Assembly (NCBI GenBank): GCA_032622095.1
Contig: CP136069.1
Coordinates: 12,046,036-12,110,035, forward strand
DNA: 64,000 nt
Direction: 5' to 3'
Source of the DNA: Siphonodentalium dalli
Lineage: Eukaryota; Mollusca; Scaphopoda; Gadilida; Siphonodentaliidae
Part shown: one piece after another, positions 1 through 12,627 of the stretch
How the letters are laid out: each line of letters begins with the position of its first letter
Position numbering within the stretch: position 1 is the stretch's first letter
Program-made: the position numbers and the translations under genes
The notes under the pieces: model-generated
Seen by the model: only the letters and a program-made list of their open reading frames with translations
Database searches by the model: none
What the model was told of the DNA's origin: nothing

Positions 1-137
1 CGTTATTCTATTACAGACCGTCTGGCTCGTGGTTTTATTTTGGTTTAAGTCAATCTAACAACTCATATCCAGGTATAATTATCACAATCACAATTTTCTC
101 GATGATTATAAAGTATAGCCACTGATAGATTACTTAC

Positions 138-332
138 CTGTTCCGTGACCCCACGTTCCAAGTAACACTGCCAACTCATCCAGCATCTGGCGGGACATTA
201 TTTTAATCAAATGTGCACCATCCACAGCACAACTAGCCTCTGCATCAGTGCATATCTTTATTTCGCAAACGTATCGGAGACTATATTGGATCCCATCCAG
301 TGTGTATTGCGAGTATACTCCCGAGGAGCAAG
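138..332 (-). CDS. C-type lectin-like domain, N-terminal exon
   Basis: Internal exon of 195 bases encoding about 65 residues, read on the minus strand. The acceptor is a pyrimidine-containing tract ending in AG at 334-333. The donor is CAG|GTAAGTA at 138/137, a near-ideal site. Both splice junctions are phase 1, as is common for shuffled extracellular modules. The translation has CEIKICTDAEASC followed by DGAHLIKI and DELAVLL. This corresponds to the first helix and the 'GAHLxxI' strand of C-type lectin-like domains, with ASC as the first conserved cysteine. The exon carries only the N-terminal half of the fold, so the sugar- and calcium-binding part would lie in the next exon, beyond the left window edge. 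Bases 1-137 are therefore intron. The protein is probably secreted or membrane-bound, because this domain family is extracellular. Ligand and gene identity cannot be told. The domain call is from motif pattern only. Confidence 0.72.
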
Positions 333-464
333 CTTGAAAAGATCATAGAAATGTCAATGAGAAGAGATGTTGCAAACACTTGGTACACATGTACAGTTTC
401 AAATATTAATTTACAAAACAGTATAACCATTTGGTTTAACAACAATAATGGCTTTAGTTGATCC

Positions 465-545
465 ATGTTAAAATGTGATGCATTACACAGATTTATAAAT
501 ACAAATAGCTGAAATTAGAAAATAACAAATATGGTGCATTACCTA
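465..545. repeat. Isolated copy of the 32/33-bp AT-rich minisatellite
   Basis: This stretch carries the same alternating units (tgatgcattac, then atttataaatac, then aaataacaaat) that form the long array at 15.56-16.34 kb. Here there are only about two and a half units. It lies about 130 bp upstream of the lectin exon, inside the presumed intron. Confidence 0.7.
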
Positions 546-659
546 CAGTTATCATGACGCGAACATTGCGTTAAAAATCTGAAGTGGGGTACCCCACTAG
601 ACAAGATCATTAATATTTAGCGTTGAATTAGTCGACCCGCGCGCAATTTATAAGTTGTC

Positions 660-1130
660 TTTGACGAAAATATCCATGGGAGTGCTGCTGTCACGACTTG
701 GGGTATTAGTTGTTCACGGCCGGTTTATATTAACCCCTTAATAACGATACATTGTATTGCGATTTTCAATTAGTATTGCCACGACTGCCGAGGCGCCCCA
801 CGGACCCGTATGCAGGTATTTTGTATATCTTGCAGTTGCTTGAAGTTGACGAAGTGTGTCCTGTGCGAATCGACTTTCTGTGTCGTTCAAGGCAGGTTTT
901 ATTAACCCCTTGAATGCACATATTGGTTACAGCTATATAGTGACGCGCGTTTGTCCAAGTCTGTCTGAGACTGGCCAAGCAGTTCCTCGTCACGGTGTCA
1001 GTGGCCGGGAATGATTTTTTTTATTTCGTCCAGTTGCGGGAAGATAACAGGGTGTATTCTGTGAAAATTGACTGGTTTCATTAACCCCTTCAATACCGAT
1101 ATTAGCTATATGGTGTGGCACGGGCCAATA
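660..1130. repeat. Three-fold degenerate repeat with 'attaacccctt' core
   Basis: The block 'ttattaacccctt' with similar flanks occurs near 725, 900 and 1083, spaced about 180 bp. Between the cores the copies are poorly conserved. It looks like an old tandem triplication. No coding potential or splice-framed exon was seen in 546-1499. Confidence 0.4.
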
Positions 1131-1499
1131 TAGTCATATATGCCTATGAGGTAATAGATGCCACTACACTAACCCATGGTGGACACAATGTCACTGGCCA
1201 CGGCGGTCGTGATCGAATGTTAAAGACATATTATGGACTTTTTCAGGTGTGTTAAACTGTTAAGTTAGTATTGAGGCACTAGGTCAACTGGAGGAATGTA
1301 GCATTCTACTACATCGCCGAAAATATAAAACAAATCTACCGTACCACTCCATAGAGAACATCATCTGAACTACTCTCAATTGTAAATATTTACTTCGCGA
1401 TTCGGGACGCAACTATCGGCGATAAAGTAACGAAAATGATTTAGCCATCGAGAGTCACTGAATTTAATTAATGTATAATAATGACGGTTCTTAGTCAGT

Positions 1500-2250
1500 T
1501 TGGATTTAATATTTGTAAAAAATAACTGCTTTGAGCAATATTATCATCCATTTCTACTTGATCACCATACCGGAGTGTTTCACATCACTTTAAAGGAATT
1601 ACAGAAGAAATGTTCAAACATGACCAGAGACGCAGTGAACTGTTCAAGACAGTGTGCGTTGATTAGCAGAAACGTGTTAGGCCTGCAACCAAAGGTGTGG
1701 TGGTCAGGCCCATCTTATCTAAAGATTATTTTATCTCGTGGCCTAGTTGACCTTATAGACATGCAGTTGCTACCACATTGTTCTTGTAAGTGGATAATGG
1801 TGTATCAGGACCATCTAATAACATTCTGCATAGTCCGTCCGTTGACATCGAAAAGAGCTTGTGATGTTGCGTATCAACTTGGATATATTTCTTATGTTCG
1901 GCGCGCCACAGCGTGACAATGGTTCAGAAGTCACTGCTAAAATAATGTCTGAATTAAAGCAGTTTGTCAGAGCTTGTGGTGTATAGTGCATGGGAAATCT
2001 CGCCATCCACAGAGTCAATTATCTATTGAGCGTGCAAGCTATGACATGAAAGACATGCTTGTTGCATGGGTGAGTGATAACGCTACCTCGGACTGGACTA
2101 TGGTGTACGAAATATGTGAGAGTTCTAACTAGAACGTAGGCATTAAACAATCACCATCGTCACATCTTCATCGCTACCCCATGATGTGATCCAAAAGTGT
2201 CGGCGACAATGTGACGGTGCCCATTCCATCTGTTGACAGAGGACGCGGAG
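1500..2250 (+). pseudogene. Retroelement-type integrase (KRBA2-like, Ty3/gypsy-related) relic
   Basis: Decayed integrase core (rve-type, DDE fold), which in intact elements inserts DNA into the genome. In order: a degenerate zinc-binding lead-in (LKELQKKCSNMTRDAV), the first catalytic-aspartate block (VDLIDMQ, then KWIMVYQDHLITF), RPLTSKRA, a second-aspartate block (DNGSE) and the glutamate block (QLSIERASYDM, then DMLVAW and ATSDW). These blocks match integrases annotated as KRAB-A domain-containing protein 2-like in invertebrates. The frame breaks around 1880 (VAYQL to FGAPQ) and again between the DNGSE and ERAS blocks, with a stop (tag) near 1984. Further stops and shifts follow 2125. All three catalytic residues can still be recognised, but no single frame spans them. 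No LTRs were found nearby, so this is an isolated fragment or a decayed domesticated copy. The 5' limit is not sharp. Confidence 0.72.
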
Positions 2251-2259
2251 ATCAATGAA

Positions 2260-3050
2260 ACATTTTCGGTGCTATACAGCTGTGGAAAACTGATAATATA
2301 CGATCGGCTACCATTCTGGTGTGCTTAAAACATAACATGTAATTGCGGTGGATCTAAGCAAGATCAAGCGATTTCTTTGCTATAAAATATGTGTTCTGTA
2401 AAAGTAGATGTCACTCATGTACGAATTATTGAAACAAATTTATGAGTTACCGCATATCATTGTGTATTCTGTGTTACTGTATGTTAAATACCTATAATTT
2501 CATAAAAATGTATATCTTAATCCTTAATATATGTGTATTAAATAGGCATTTGGCACTAAAATTCAGTCAGAAGTTTTAGTCATTTGGTCAAAATGACTGG
2601 TTTGACAGATTGACTGCAACATATACAAAACAACAAATTACGCAAATGCGCTAACATGCAAACGGAGTCTCGGGATCATATTTTATAATAATGGTTAACC
2701 AACTGTTGTTTGATTATCACGCGTACCGCAGAAGCGACGGATCATTCTGCATATTGATCGGCTTAGAGTGCATGGGACTTTATTTTGTCCACTATAGTAA
2801 TAAATTTGTAGTCGTCAGTGCTTCGCAAATTCTGGATAATTGTCAATCATCGATTCGAAAAGTTCGCTTCGTAGTTGTGTATACTAAATACGGAAATGTT
2901 CTTCATCTTGTATGAAATCATCACAACAAAACACGCACTTAAATTTCTCTCTTCTAATGTTACTTGGGGCTGAAGATGTCGCTCCTTCTCTAGATATATG
3001 AGTGAATGGTTACTGATAGTGAATCTGGTGAAAGCTATTCTGTCTTCGAT
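2260..3050. other. No recognisable feature
   Basis: AT-rich sequence with several short overlapping open frames on both strands. None shows domain motifs, splice context or codon structure that I can support. Confidence 0.4.
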
Positions 3051-3052
3051 GT

Positions 3053-3993
3053 GGTTAAAGTCTATACTATTTATTGAAAAGACGATGCTTATTTTATGTA
3101 TGTTCAAAGAATGTGATGTTTTTCACCATTATTGTGGATCTGCGTTTGGTGCCAGATATCTTACCCGCGGACAGAATACGAATACACTATATAAATTGTT
3201 CGAATTCAAAAACAATACACAAAGAAATCTCCCAAACAGTATTGATAGTGGCAGAGATAAACTCGCCATCATCGAGTCGGGGCTTCCATTACAAATGTCG
3301 ACGTATGACCTTTCAAAAGCTTCAACCCATAGATTTGAGCCGAGACGCTAAACTGCATGGGAAGTTTGACGTAAAGACTGAAAAGAAATTTTCAGAGTCA
3401 GAAAGGCATTTACAGGTCTATTATATATAGTTTGATAAGAGTATAGCAGATGCATTAGACATTTGTGTTGTAACAATATAGTGCCAGATAGTATGAATAT
3501 GTGTCTCCGATTGAAATTTTTCCGGCACACCAACTGTTCGGGCTTCTTTGTGCACGCAAGTCGACTCTGGTATTTCTAAAGCTTTAACCATCACACTGGC
3601 ATATCACTTCTATTCAAAGCAAGTACAGTGATGTACAGCATGGCCATTGTCGAGACGTTGCTCCAATCGCTCACGCCAACGTAGGACCTTTCAAAAAACT
3701 TTACTATCAATCTTTGTTGAGAGCCCGATTGTTTACCAGTGGCTGAACACAGGGGGTCCGGTAACTTTAATTTGTTCAGTTATGTATTACAAGAAGGCCC
3801 CGGATCGATTTTCGGGAAAATCACACCAAGTGTGGGGAAATGGCTTCAAAATCACATTTTCTTTTTCAAACTACCGATTTTGTTAACAGGATTATATCCT
3901 TCAGTAGACTCTGTTCTTTAAAACTAACATCCACAAAATATGATAAATCAAAACTTGTTTGATAAAATCCGATCCCAAATTCAAAATCTGATA
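3053..3993 (+). repeat. Dispersed repeat, copy 1 (without Helitron insertion)
   Basis: About 940 bp that matches 60051-61622 closely over its length, for example 'caaagaatgtgatgtttt', 'ccattattgtggatctgc' and 'gagcccgattgtttaccag'. It starts at 'ggttaaagtc' and fades after 'cccaaattcaaaatctga'. It has no long ORF of its own and no clear terminal repeats, so the class is unknown. Its value is that it preserves, near 3418-3432, the site that is filled by a Helitron in the second copy. Confidence 0.8.
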
Positions 3994-5410
3994 TCAATAT
4001 CTTCATATAGGGAAATGCGTATTATTTGACGATAATGTTATCGAATTCGACTGGCAGGATATTGACATTTTATACACTGTTGTCAAATCTATCAGGGTTT
4101 GAATATGCGTTTGGATTTTCTAAAACTTGTATATCGCCTTATCGTATTTCATGCATGCTAATTTCAAAGAATAATGTCTAACGAAGGTGTATAGAGCTGT
4201 TACCAATTAAAAAAAAGTTGCCTTTGGATAAATTTGCCTCAGACTGCGTGTGATTTCCTGGGCAATCGACCTGTGACTATTTTTAGAAATGTGTCCGGAC
4301 CCCTGTGTGGCAGAACGATCCGAGAACACAAAATGTGTAATTATATAATGCGTTATTTTCACACGGAATTGTTTCAATAGAATAGTGGTGGTTTGCTTCC
4401 TGTTAACACGTTAGTATTAAAGCATTGGTGTACCCATAGATTCGATGTCGATCACTATATTGAAAGAAATATGAAGATTCAGAAAGGCACATAAGACCTG
4501 TATATTCTCATACGAGCATTATATTCTGTGGATGAGTAAGACTTTTGCTAACAATAGGACGTGTTCTTTATGTAGGATCGTGATAACATACGGCGATTTA
4601 GACTTTTCTGTCAGACTTCCATTTATTTTCCAGCTGTAAAGGTGTATAATGTAACACTGGAACCTCATTTCTATTCACGGTAAAATACAAAAACGCGTCA
4701 ACGTCATTGTCGAGACTTCTTTGCACGTACGTCGTAAAACACAAAGAATATCGGATACAATTTAAGATCAAGAAATTTTATTTGGACATCTGTGAAATGT
4801 CTCTTTGTACATTATTTCAACATCTCGTTTTTTGTGGAACTATTATAACGCCGTCGGATGATTAAAGTTATCACCAAAGGTTGTTCAGTGCAGGCTTTCA
4901 ACAATCTGATGACTACTGGCCTTTAAACCGGTTTAACCACAGGAAGAATAGTTATTCTGATATGGCTGTTAGGCGGCCGCCGTTGTCTAATTACATACGG
5001 CTATAGTGTATTGATAGTACTCATAGTTTGTTGATTACGGCGTTGACAGTACACTACCAATATGCTGTGTACTGTCATAGCTATAGTTAGGGTATTGCCA
5101 TCGTCACCCGTATACAGTCCAATTAGTGGCTTGTCTATATCCCCGCCTACTTGTAACTGTATGTCGCGTTCCCAAATGTTTTCAAACACATGCGAATTTC
5201 GGATGCCTGTGTAGATGAAATGTTCAGAAAAAACATCCTATATATTGTATAGCACTTTGCATGACTACAAATGAAATATGTTCTGCTAACAGTAATATGT
5301 AACTATATATATTATTAATGCTGCAGTTAATAATAGTAGCTATATCATTTATAACACAATTTTTCCAGTTCCTCAAAACCAGTTGTAAACTTTACGACAT
5401 CTGCATGGAA
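3994..5410. other. No recognisable feature
   Basis: AT-rich, with short open frames only. Some phrases (for example 'cattgtcgagacttctttgcacg' near 4700) echo the preceding dispersed repeat, which suggests older fragments. No supported gene. Confidence 0.4.
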
Positions 5411-5642
5411 CTAGAAATATATTGGTAGAAAGGTTGGCTGTGTTTGAATTCCTATCGGCGGATTTCTATAAATATTTTTAACGGCAACCTTTTGCATATT
5501 GCAAGTTAAATCTTTTACCAATTCGTGGATACCAAATTCATTACGATTGGACGTCGGGAACTTAACGTATTAATTGAAATAATCTCGAGGGGTATAAACC
5601 CAAATAATCCCACTATATAGAGATATTTTGGAAGACAGTTTA
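5411..5642 (+). repeat. Direct repeat flanking the palindromic element, left copy
   Basis: This segment runs from 'ctagaaatatattgg' through 'aacggcaacc' and 'ggacgtcggg' to 'gatattttggaagacagttta'. It is repeated in the same orientation at 10752-11030 and, more degenerately, as two tandem units to about 11400. The palindromic transposon interrupts this repeat at its last bases. Confidence 0.75.
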
Positions 5643-8160
5643 TAGTCCAGGAGATATTGGTAGACCTCTGCACCCCCCCCCCCCCCAGGACTTAACTTCA
5701 CCCCACTAATTTTCTTCCTTAAGGTCTCCTCTAATTTTTTTCACTTGTTAACAAGAAAAAAAAGTGGCCGCAGAGACTCCAGACAAGATGGCGTCCATCA
5801 TGGCGGCCATTTTTTTTATATGCACCAGGTCTCTTTGATCGCCGTTATAGTAAAGATGATGTCACATGCGGTCTTGTTTTCCGTTCGATTCGTTATGGTA
5901 ATATACAACCCTTACAAATTAGCCAAAAATCCGATACAAAAATCCAATATGGCGGCCAAGATGGCCGCCGATATGTGAAAATTTGCTATTTTTCGGACAT
6001 TTCACCACCTTTCGTTTGTCTCTGTGTGAAAATATTGGCACCTTGACGCGATTTTATACATTTATCGTCTAGAAGAGTCATTGGCGAACACACGGAGACC
6101 ATAATATACATTCCTTGACGGATATTTTTGTCCGATATCACGTTTTCCCAAATGCCGGTATAATCCGGTCAAAGCCAAAACGACGCTAATAACGCAATGT
6201 CTGTTTCGAATCAATGATTGTTATTGCTATTATTACTCCAGCCATGATTATATATGTGCAGTATATACTCGGGCTAGGATTCCTCTTATACCTGAGTAGA
6301 GGAATATTCACCCAAATCCAAGATGGCGGCCAAAATGGCCACCAGTAATAGAAAAATCGCCGAAAATCGCTGATTTTAACATCAGTGAAAGTTATTGTCA
6401 CGACAACTCCACACCTGCTTACTATTGTGAGTTGGGAACACTTAGTCGAATAACTGTCCTTATATTGCATCCAAAGAAAAGTCCCCCAAATCCAAAATGG
6501 CGCCCACAATGGCCGACAAATTTTGAAAAATCACCGAAATTCCCTCATGTTCACATCATTGGGCATTATTGGCGAGAAAACTCCACACATGCTGACAGTT
6601 AAGTTGTAAATACTGAGGTGAAGTAATTACCTTGCATCTGAAATTGTTTTCCAAATTGAAGATGGCGGCCAAAATGGCGTCCGAGCTTACATTCCTTTAC
6701 TTTCTTACTATGGGCGTTATTGTTACGCGAATTCTACCCATATGGAACATTGATATGAAGTATTCATATGGAACATTGATATGAAGTATTCATTTGAGTT
6801 TGGCCAACTCTCACAATCAAGATGACTGCCAAACTGGCGGCCAGAAATTGAAAAGAAGTCGAAATTGTCACATACTAATTTCAACTTTTTGTCATAATAT
6901 CAATATGTATGCATTGGACGAAACGGTACATAAGCCATCTATTAGTTCCAACATAGGTCGTCGCCTTCTGGAAGGATGAAAACCCACAATGATCGCGATG
7001 TGGCATTTATAAATCCATTCTCCACTAAGCGCCCATAATGGCCGTAACCGTATATGGGTGCGCCGAATAGTCATATTATGACTTCCATGAACCAAAACAA
7101 CAGTACCTGAGCTTATTCTGATTTGCCACATTCAGCATTATCTGGATCAGCATCCGTCTCGTCACATTAATCTATCTCGCTCACTCCAACACAGTTTTCT
7201 ACACTTCTTGGTAGAAGTGTCCCACTAATCGGAATGTTTCAAACAACACATATTGCCGGTGTCAAGCTCACGTGTTTGTCTCGAAAGCTGGGAATTCTTA
7301 TCCTTATTCTTGGCGAGCTTCATTCGTGGTAGCTTATGGTATAATTCAGATGCTACATATGGGATCTGAGTGTCATCTTGCGTGATAAACTACAAAGGTA
7401 TGCGTCGATGCGTATACTAGCTTTCAGAAGGATCTCTCTATCTTCGTATTTTTCAGATTTGGTTATCTAATGTGGATAACAAACTGTACATCTGGTGATC
7501 TTCCCATCCAGCCACTTCTCAATATATGGTTCACCAATTCACATATTCACGTACTGACGTAGCCGGACAACTTCTGTATATGGCTTCGAATGTTGAAAGC
7601 CTAACATTTGACGGATGCCTTTCTGCTAAGGCGTAGAAGACCATAATGCATAATATACCCACACTTCTTGACCATGATCATAAGAACAGTCCTGGTGGCG
7701 TCCATCAATCGTCTCACCGTACAGATCCAAGCAGATAATAACAATACATGCGGTGCTAGTTTGCGGGCATGTGTCATGATAGTGGAAATGAAATTGGACC
7801 ATGACTGCACCGCCCCTTCTTTGGGTATGTTTTAGATTCAGACATGATCTCATGTGGCTTTGCTTTCCTTGTATGCTAATATGGTATCTTTCAATCCGCT
7901 TGGAAACCGTTCTTAACCAAGGAACCAGACGTGTACCATTGGCTACTACTATATAAGCCCCACCAGACTGGGATGGATGTAGTCTTCAGGACGTTGCATT
8001 TGATAGTTACCGATAATATGTCATACTCACGCTGGGTGGTGGTCGGTATGGTTCAAGACATTACACAAGGGTGAAATGTTCAACGCGAAGAACATCTAGA
8101 GGAATGTTACTTTGATGAGATCTTGCATTCAGTTTAACCTACGTTGGGTACACCAAGTGA
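5643..8160 (+). repeat. Left arm of the palindromic element
   Basis: Pairs with the reverse complement of 8180-10713. Landmarks shared with the right arm are the poly-C run at 5672, four 'atggcggcc' clusters (5948, 6320, 6497, 6659), 'gatttgccac' near 7125 and 'cccacacttcttg' near 7660. The frames at 7601-7853 and their counterparts at 8517-8784 translate similarly (PQTSTA, then DHGQEVWV or DHDQEVWV). They match no family I recognise and are interrupted. Confidence 0.8.
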
Positions 8161-8179
8161 TTTATTGGTAACATCACCA

Positions 8180-10713
8180 TTCAAAACCATTGTTCTGCAT
8201 GAGACCTCTTAACTACTATATTCTAAAGTTATATAATATAAATCTATATGATCATAAAGGTCACGTTCACCAACGTCCACATCCATTGCCATCGAGACTA
8301 TAAATTGTTCTTTAAACACACAGTGAAATAAATGCACCACAGTTCCTGACATTTTCTTGAATAATACCGTCCACATACTGACACTAACCCTGAGAGATCA
8401 TAACAACAATGCATACCTTCATTCCATAAAGACATTATCCTTTAGCCCATCCGACTGGCTACGATAGTATTATCCAGACAAAATTATACGTCTGGTCATG
8501 TTGATTCAGAACGGCCTTGAAACGGATGTGGAAATACAATCTTACCACACCAAAAAGACCAACACGCATGCCATTCTATATTGAAACATGCACCTGGTGT
8601 AGGGTTGTATACCGTGTCCCATTTCATTCCCACTGTCATGGCGCATGTCCACAAACTAGCACCGCGAGTATTGTTCTTCTCTGCTGGGAGCTATTCGACG
8701 AGACGACTGCGGGACGTCACACAGTTTGCTTGGGATCATGACCAAGAAGTGTGGGTAGTCGGTACATTATGGTCTTCTCCTTAGCAGATAGGCATCTGTC
8801 CAAGGGAATGAGACAGTTAGCTACCCCCGAAACACTGCCGAAGTTGTCCACGTATACCAATACGTTCGATAAGTTTGTGAGTTGAACCATCTATTGAGAA
8901 GTGACTAGTTAACTGGGAAGTTCGCCATGTATACATGTCATTATCCCCACGGGGTATGAGAAAGACATACATAGAGATGACCTTCTGTAAGCTTGTATAC
9001 TTATCGACCATATGCCTTTCTAGTTCAAGATGACGAACAAATCCCATATTTAGCAAGCATATCTAAAATCTTAAGCCAGGCACCGGGAAATTAATTGTTT
9101 GAAACGTTATGATTAAAGGGACCCTTCTCACAGGAAGTGTTTAATACTTTGTCGGTGTGAGCGACCTAGATTTATCAGGCAAAGAAATGGAAACTGGTCC
9201 AGATCATTAAGGACGTGGCAAATCAGAATCTTTTACCAGGTAATTGTTCTAATGTGGCAATTCGGCGCACCTACGGTTACGGCCATTAATAATCGGTCCG
9301 AAGTGTCAAATGGATTTCGAAATGACACATCGCTATATTAAGTGTGGGTTTTCGTACTTCCAGAAGTACCCGATCAATGTTATGCGTTTTGATACGTTTT
9401 AAGTTGAACTAATATATGGTTTGTGTATAGTTTCGTCCATTCATATCGATACTATGACATAAAGTTGAAATTTGTATGTGAATATATCGATTTCTTTTCA
9501 ATTTCTGGCCTCCAGTTTACCTGCCATCTTGACCTTTAGTATCAATTGACAAACTCAAATGAATACTTCATACCAATATTACATATCAACATGTGATGGT
9601 GTGTAGAATTCGCGAAACAATAACGCCCATCGTAAGAAAGTAAAGCAATGTAGGCGTGTTTTCAAATATCGGTCGCCATTTTGGCCGCCATCTTAGATTC
9701 GGAAAACCATTTATTGCATGGGATGAAAGGTAATTACTTCACCTCAGTATTTACAACTCAACTGTCAGCATGTGTGGAGTTTTCTCGACAATAATGCCCA
9801 ATGATGTGAACATGAGGGAATTTCGGTGATTTTTCAAAATTTGTCGGCCATTGTGGGCGCCATTTTGGATTTGGGGGACTTTTATTTGGATGCAATATAA
9901 GGACAGTTATTCGACTAAGTGTTCCCAACTCACAATAGTAAGCAGGTGTGGAGTTGTCGTGACAATAACTATCACTGATGTTAAAATCAGCAATTTTCGG
10001 CGATTTTTCTATTTTTGGTGGCCATTTTGGCCGCCATCTTGGATTTGGGTGAATATTCCTCTACTCAGGTATAAGAGGAATCCTAGCCCGAGTATATCCT
10101 GCACATATATAATCATGGCTGGAGTAATAATAGCAATAACAATCATTGATTCGAAACAGACATTGCGTTATTAGCGTCGTTTTGGCTTTGACCGGATTAT
10201 ACCGGCATTTGGGAAAACGTGATATCGGACAAAAATATCCGTCAAGGAATGTATATTATGTTCTCCGTGTGTTCGCCAATGACTCTTCTAGACGATAAAT
10301 GTATAAAATCGCGTCAAGGTGCCAATATTTTCACACAGAGACAAACGAAAGGTGGTGAAATGTCCGAAAAATAGCAAATTTTCACATTTCGGCGGCCATC
10401 TTGGCCGCCATATTGGATTTTTGTGTCGGATTTTTAGCTAATTTGTAAGGGTTGTATATTACCATAACGAATCGAACGGAAAACAAGACCGCATGTGACA
10501 TCATCTTTACTATAACGGCGATCAAAGAGACCTGGTGCATATAAAAAAAATGGCCGCCATGATGGACGCCATCTTGTCTGGAGTCTCTGCGGCCACTTTT
10601 TTTTCTTGTTAACAAGTGAAAAAAATTAGAGGAGACCTTAAGGAAGAAAATTAGTGGGGTGAAGTTAAGTCCTGGGGGGGGGGTGCAGAGGTCTACCAAT
10701 ATCTCCTGGACTA
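8180..10713 (-). repeat. Right arm of the palindromic element
   Basis: Reverse-complement counterpart of the left arm. The outer part (9430-10713) is nearly identical to 5643-6900, including a 107-codon open frame present in both. The inner part (8180-9200) is clearly diverged. A poly-G run near 10674 corresponds to the poly-C run of the left arm. Confidence 0.8.
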
Positions 10714-10751
10714 TTATTGTCGGAGTTTTCATATTAATCGATATAAACCCA

Positions 10752-11400
10752 CTCTAGAAATATATTGGTCGAAAGTTTGGCTGTGTTTGAATGTCTGTTG
10801 TCGGATTTCTGCAAATAGTTTTAACGGCAACCGTTTATTTTTTATTCCTATAACTAATTTTAACGGCAACATTCTGCTTGTTGCAAGTTCAATCTTTTAC
10901 TAATTCGTCGATACCAAATGTATTACCATTGGACGTCGGGAACATGGCGTACTAATTGAAATAATCTCGAGGGGTATAAACTCCAAATGACCCCACTAGA
11001 GATATTTTGGAAGACAGTTTATTGTCGGAGTTTATCATTGCGCACTATATGACGGGCTGCGTTAAGGTGTCTTTTGTGGGTTTTCTATAAAGATTTTAGC
11101 GACAAATTTGTGCATGTTGCAAGTTCAGTCACTGGCCAATTCATGGGCATGAAATTTATTACGATCGGACATCGATGGGTATACACCCCAAATAACCCCA
11201 CTATAGAGATATTTTGGAAGACAGTTTATTGTCGGAGTTTATCATTGCGCACTATATGACGGGCTGCGTTTAGGTGACTTTTGTGGGTTTTCTATGAATA
11301 TTTTTAGGACAAATGTTTGCATGTTGCAAGTTCAGTCTCTGGCCAATTTATGGGTATCAATTTTATTACGATCGGACATCGGGAACTTGAGAATTCAGTG
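10752..11400 (+). repeat. Right copy and tandem units of the flanking repeat
   Basis: 10752-11030 repeats 5411-5642. Two further units of about 180 bp follow, each containing 'gatattttggaagacag', 'ttattgtcggag', 'cactatatgacgggctgcg' and 'gcatgttgcaagttcag'. The first two units carry the intact target of the palindromic transposon. Confidence 0.75.
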
Positions 11401-12179
11401 GGAACAACATTTCAATTGAATATAAAATATCTCGCGCAAAAATTGAATAAAGACTCAAATACATTAGAATAATAATATAATCCATGCACAAATTATCACA
11501 CGGTTTTGTAGTCAATACCATTTACGAACAAACCCGTCGTTGACAACAGAATCGACGCGGCAGTTAGTGTAATTAGCTTGAAACTTCTAGTGGGGTAGAT
11601 TTTTTTTATTACTCTTTTCATCAGGGGGGGGGTCGGAACAAAATTTCAGGCACGTATGGCATTTTTTCCCTTTCGATCTTTTTTTGTACCCACCCACCCC
11701 CACCGCCAAATTTTTTTCCGTTTTCGGCAGTTTTTTCCAACCATTTTTTGACACCCACCCCCCCTTTTAACACTAAAACAGAGATTTGCGGGGGGAAATT
11801 CACTGTAAACAGCTGTATATGAATTTCTGTGCATACTATTTATCATGGATGTTAACAGGGACATGTAAATAGGAATGAGTAATTTTGAGGTCATTCGGCC
11901 AAAAAAACATGGCTGCCAGCGGCCATCTTGGATTTCAAAATTTGCAACAAAATACAACACGATAACTGCCTGCAGTCAGTTTACCAGTTAGAATTACATT
12001 ATTTCTCTCATTCAAACTGATTCAAAGTGGTTTTGAAGCCCAACTCATTGCCAAAACACTAAAAACAAGCAGGAATTTTTTTTTTTAGTTGCGGAAAAAA
12101 TTGCTTGTTGGTGGCTTTGACCACCCACCCACCCCGGCATACGTGCCGGAAGAAATTTTTTCACCCCCCCCTGTTTTCA
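11401..12179. other. No gene; homopolymer-rich spacer with one copy of the 3'-end window repeat
   Basis: Contains runs of G, C and T around 11620-11800. One unit at about 11830-11955 ('gacatgtaaataggaa', 'tcattcggccaaaa', 'gccatcttggatttcaaa') belongs to the eight-copy repeat at 62.4-63.5 kb. No supported coding sequence. Confidence 0.5.
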
Positions 12180-12627
12180 TCTCATATATATTTTGAAGAC
12201 CTCTGTCTGTATGTTTGTCTGTCTGTATGTTTGTCTGTATGTTTGTCATTAATACAAATCTACGATTCTCGACCGATCGGGACGAAAATTGGTGCGTGTG
12301 TGTAGTTTGACCAGGCGGTGGACGTTGTCGTATTGGCGAGCCCGTGCGGTGCCCGCTTCGCGCATGCGCAGACGATATCTCGGAAACGGGTGGAGCTATC
12401 GACTTGAAATTTGGTATGTGAATGTATCTTGCCCCGGATACGAATTTTATCGGGTCGCCGGGCCCGTGCGACGCCAGCTTCGCGCATGCGCAGACGAGAT
12501 CTCGGAAACGGGTAGAGCTATCGACTTGAAATTTGGCATGCGCAGACGAGATCTCGGAAACGGGTGGAGCTATCGACTTGAAATTTTGATTTTGAATAGC
12601 CCGGACAACGTCGGGCTCATCGGCTAG
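12180..12627 (+). mobile_element. Non-autonomous Helitron-type element, unit 1
   Basis: Starts with TC (TCTCATATATATTTTG) right after an A. It ends with a GC-rich hairpin (AGCCCGGAC / GTCGGGCT, AAC loop) about ten bases before a terminal CTAG, which fits the Helitron CTRR rule. About 448 bp. It holds two full copies and one shortened copy of the internal 122-bp repeat. The next unit begins at the very next base. No Rep/helicase coding is present, so it could only move with help from an autonomous element. Confidence 0.82.

Larger units (their letters stand above)
5643..10713. mobile_element. 5.07-kb palindromic DNA transposon with very long inverted arms
   Basis: The left end begins TAGTCCAGGAGATATTGG and the right end is its exact reverse complement. 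Homology then continues inward for about 2.5 kb on each side, so nearly the whole element is two inverted arms (about 5643-8160 and 8180-10713) meeting near 8170. Identity is high in the outer 1.4 kb and visibly lower towards the centre. A TTA duplication flanks it (5640-5642 and 10714-10716). The uninterrupted target 'cagtttattgtcgg' is present twice nearby, around 11015 and 11223. A TTA duplication is typical of PIF/Harbinger, but no transposase was recognised, so the superfamily is open. Inside each arm are C/G homopolymers, an 'AAGATGGCGGCC'-type motif repeated several times, and matching open frames without recognised domains. Confidence 0.85.

Noticed and set aside
6186-6509. 107-codon open frame, with a near-identical one at 9851-10174
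   Set aside because: It is the same sequence in the two inverted arms. The translation is Trp/Ile/Thr-rich without domain, and the copies prove only duplication.
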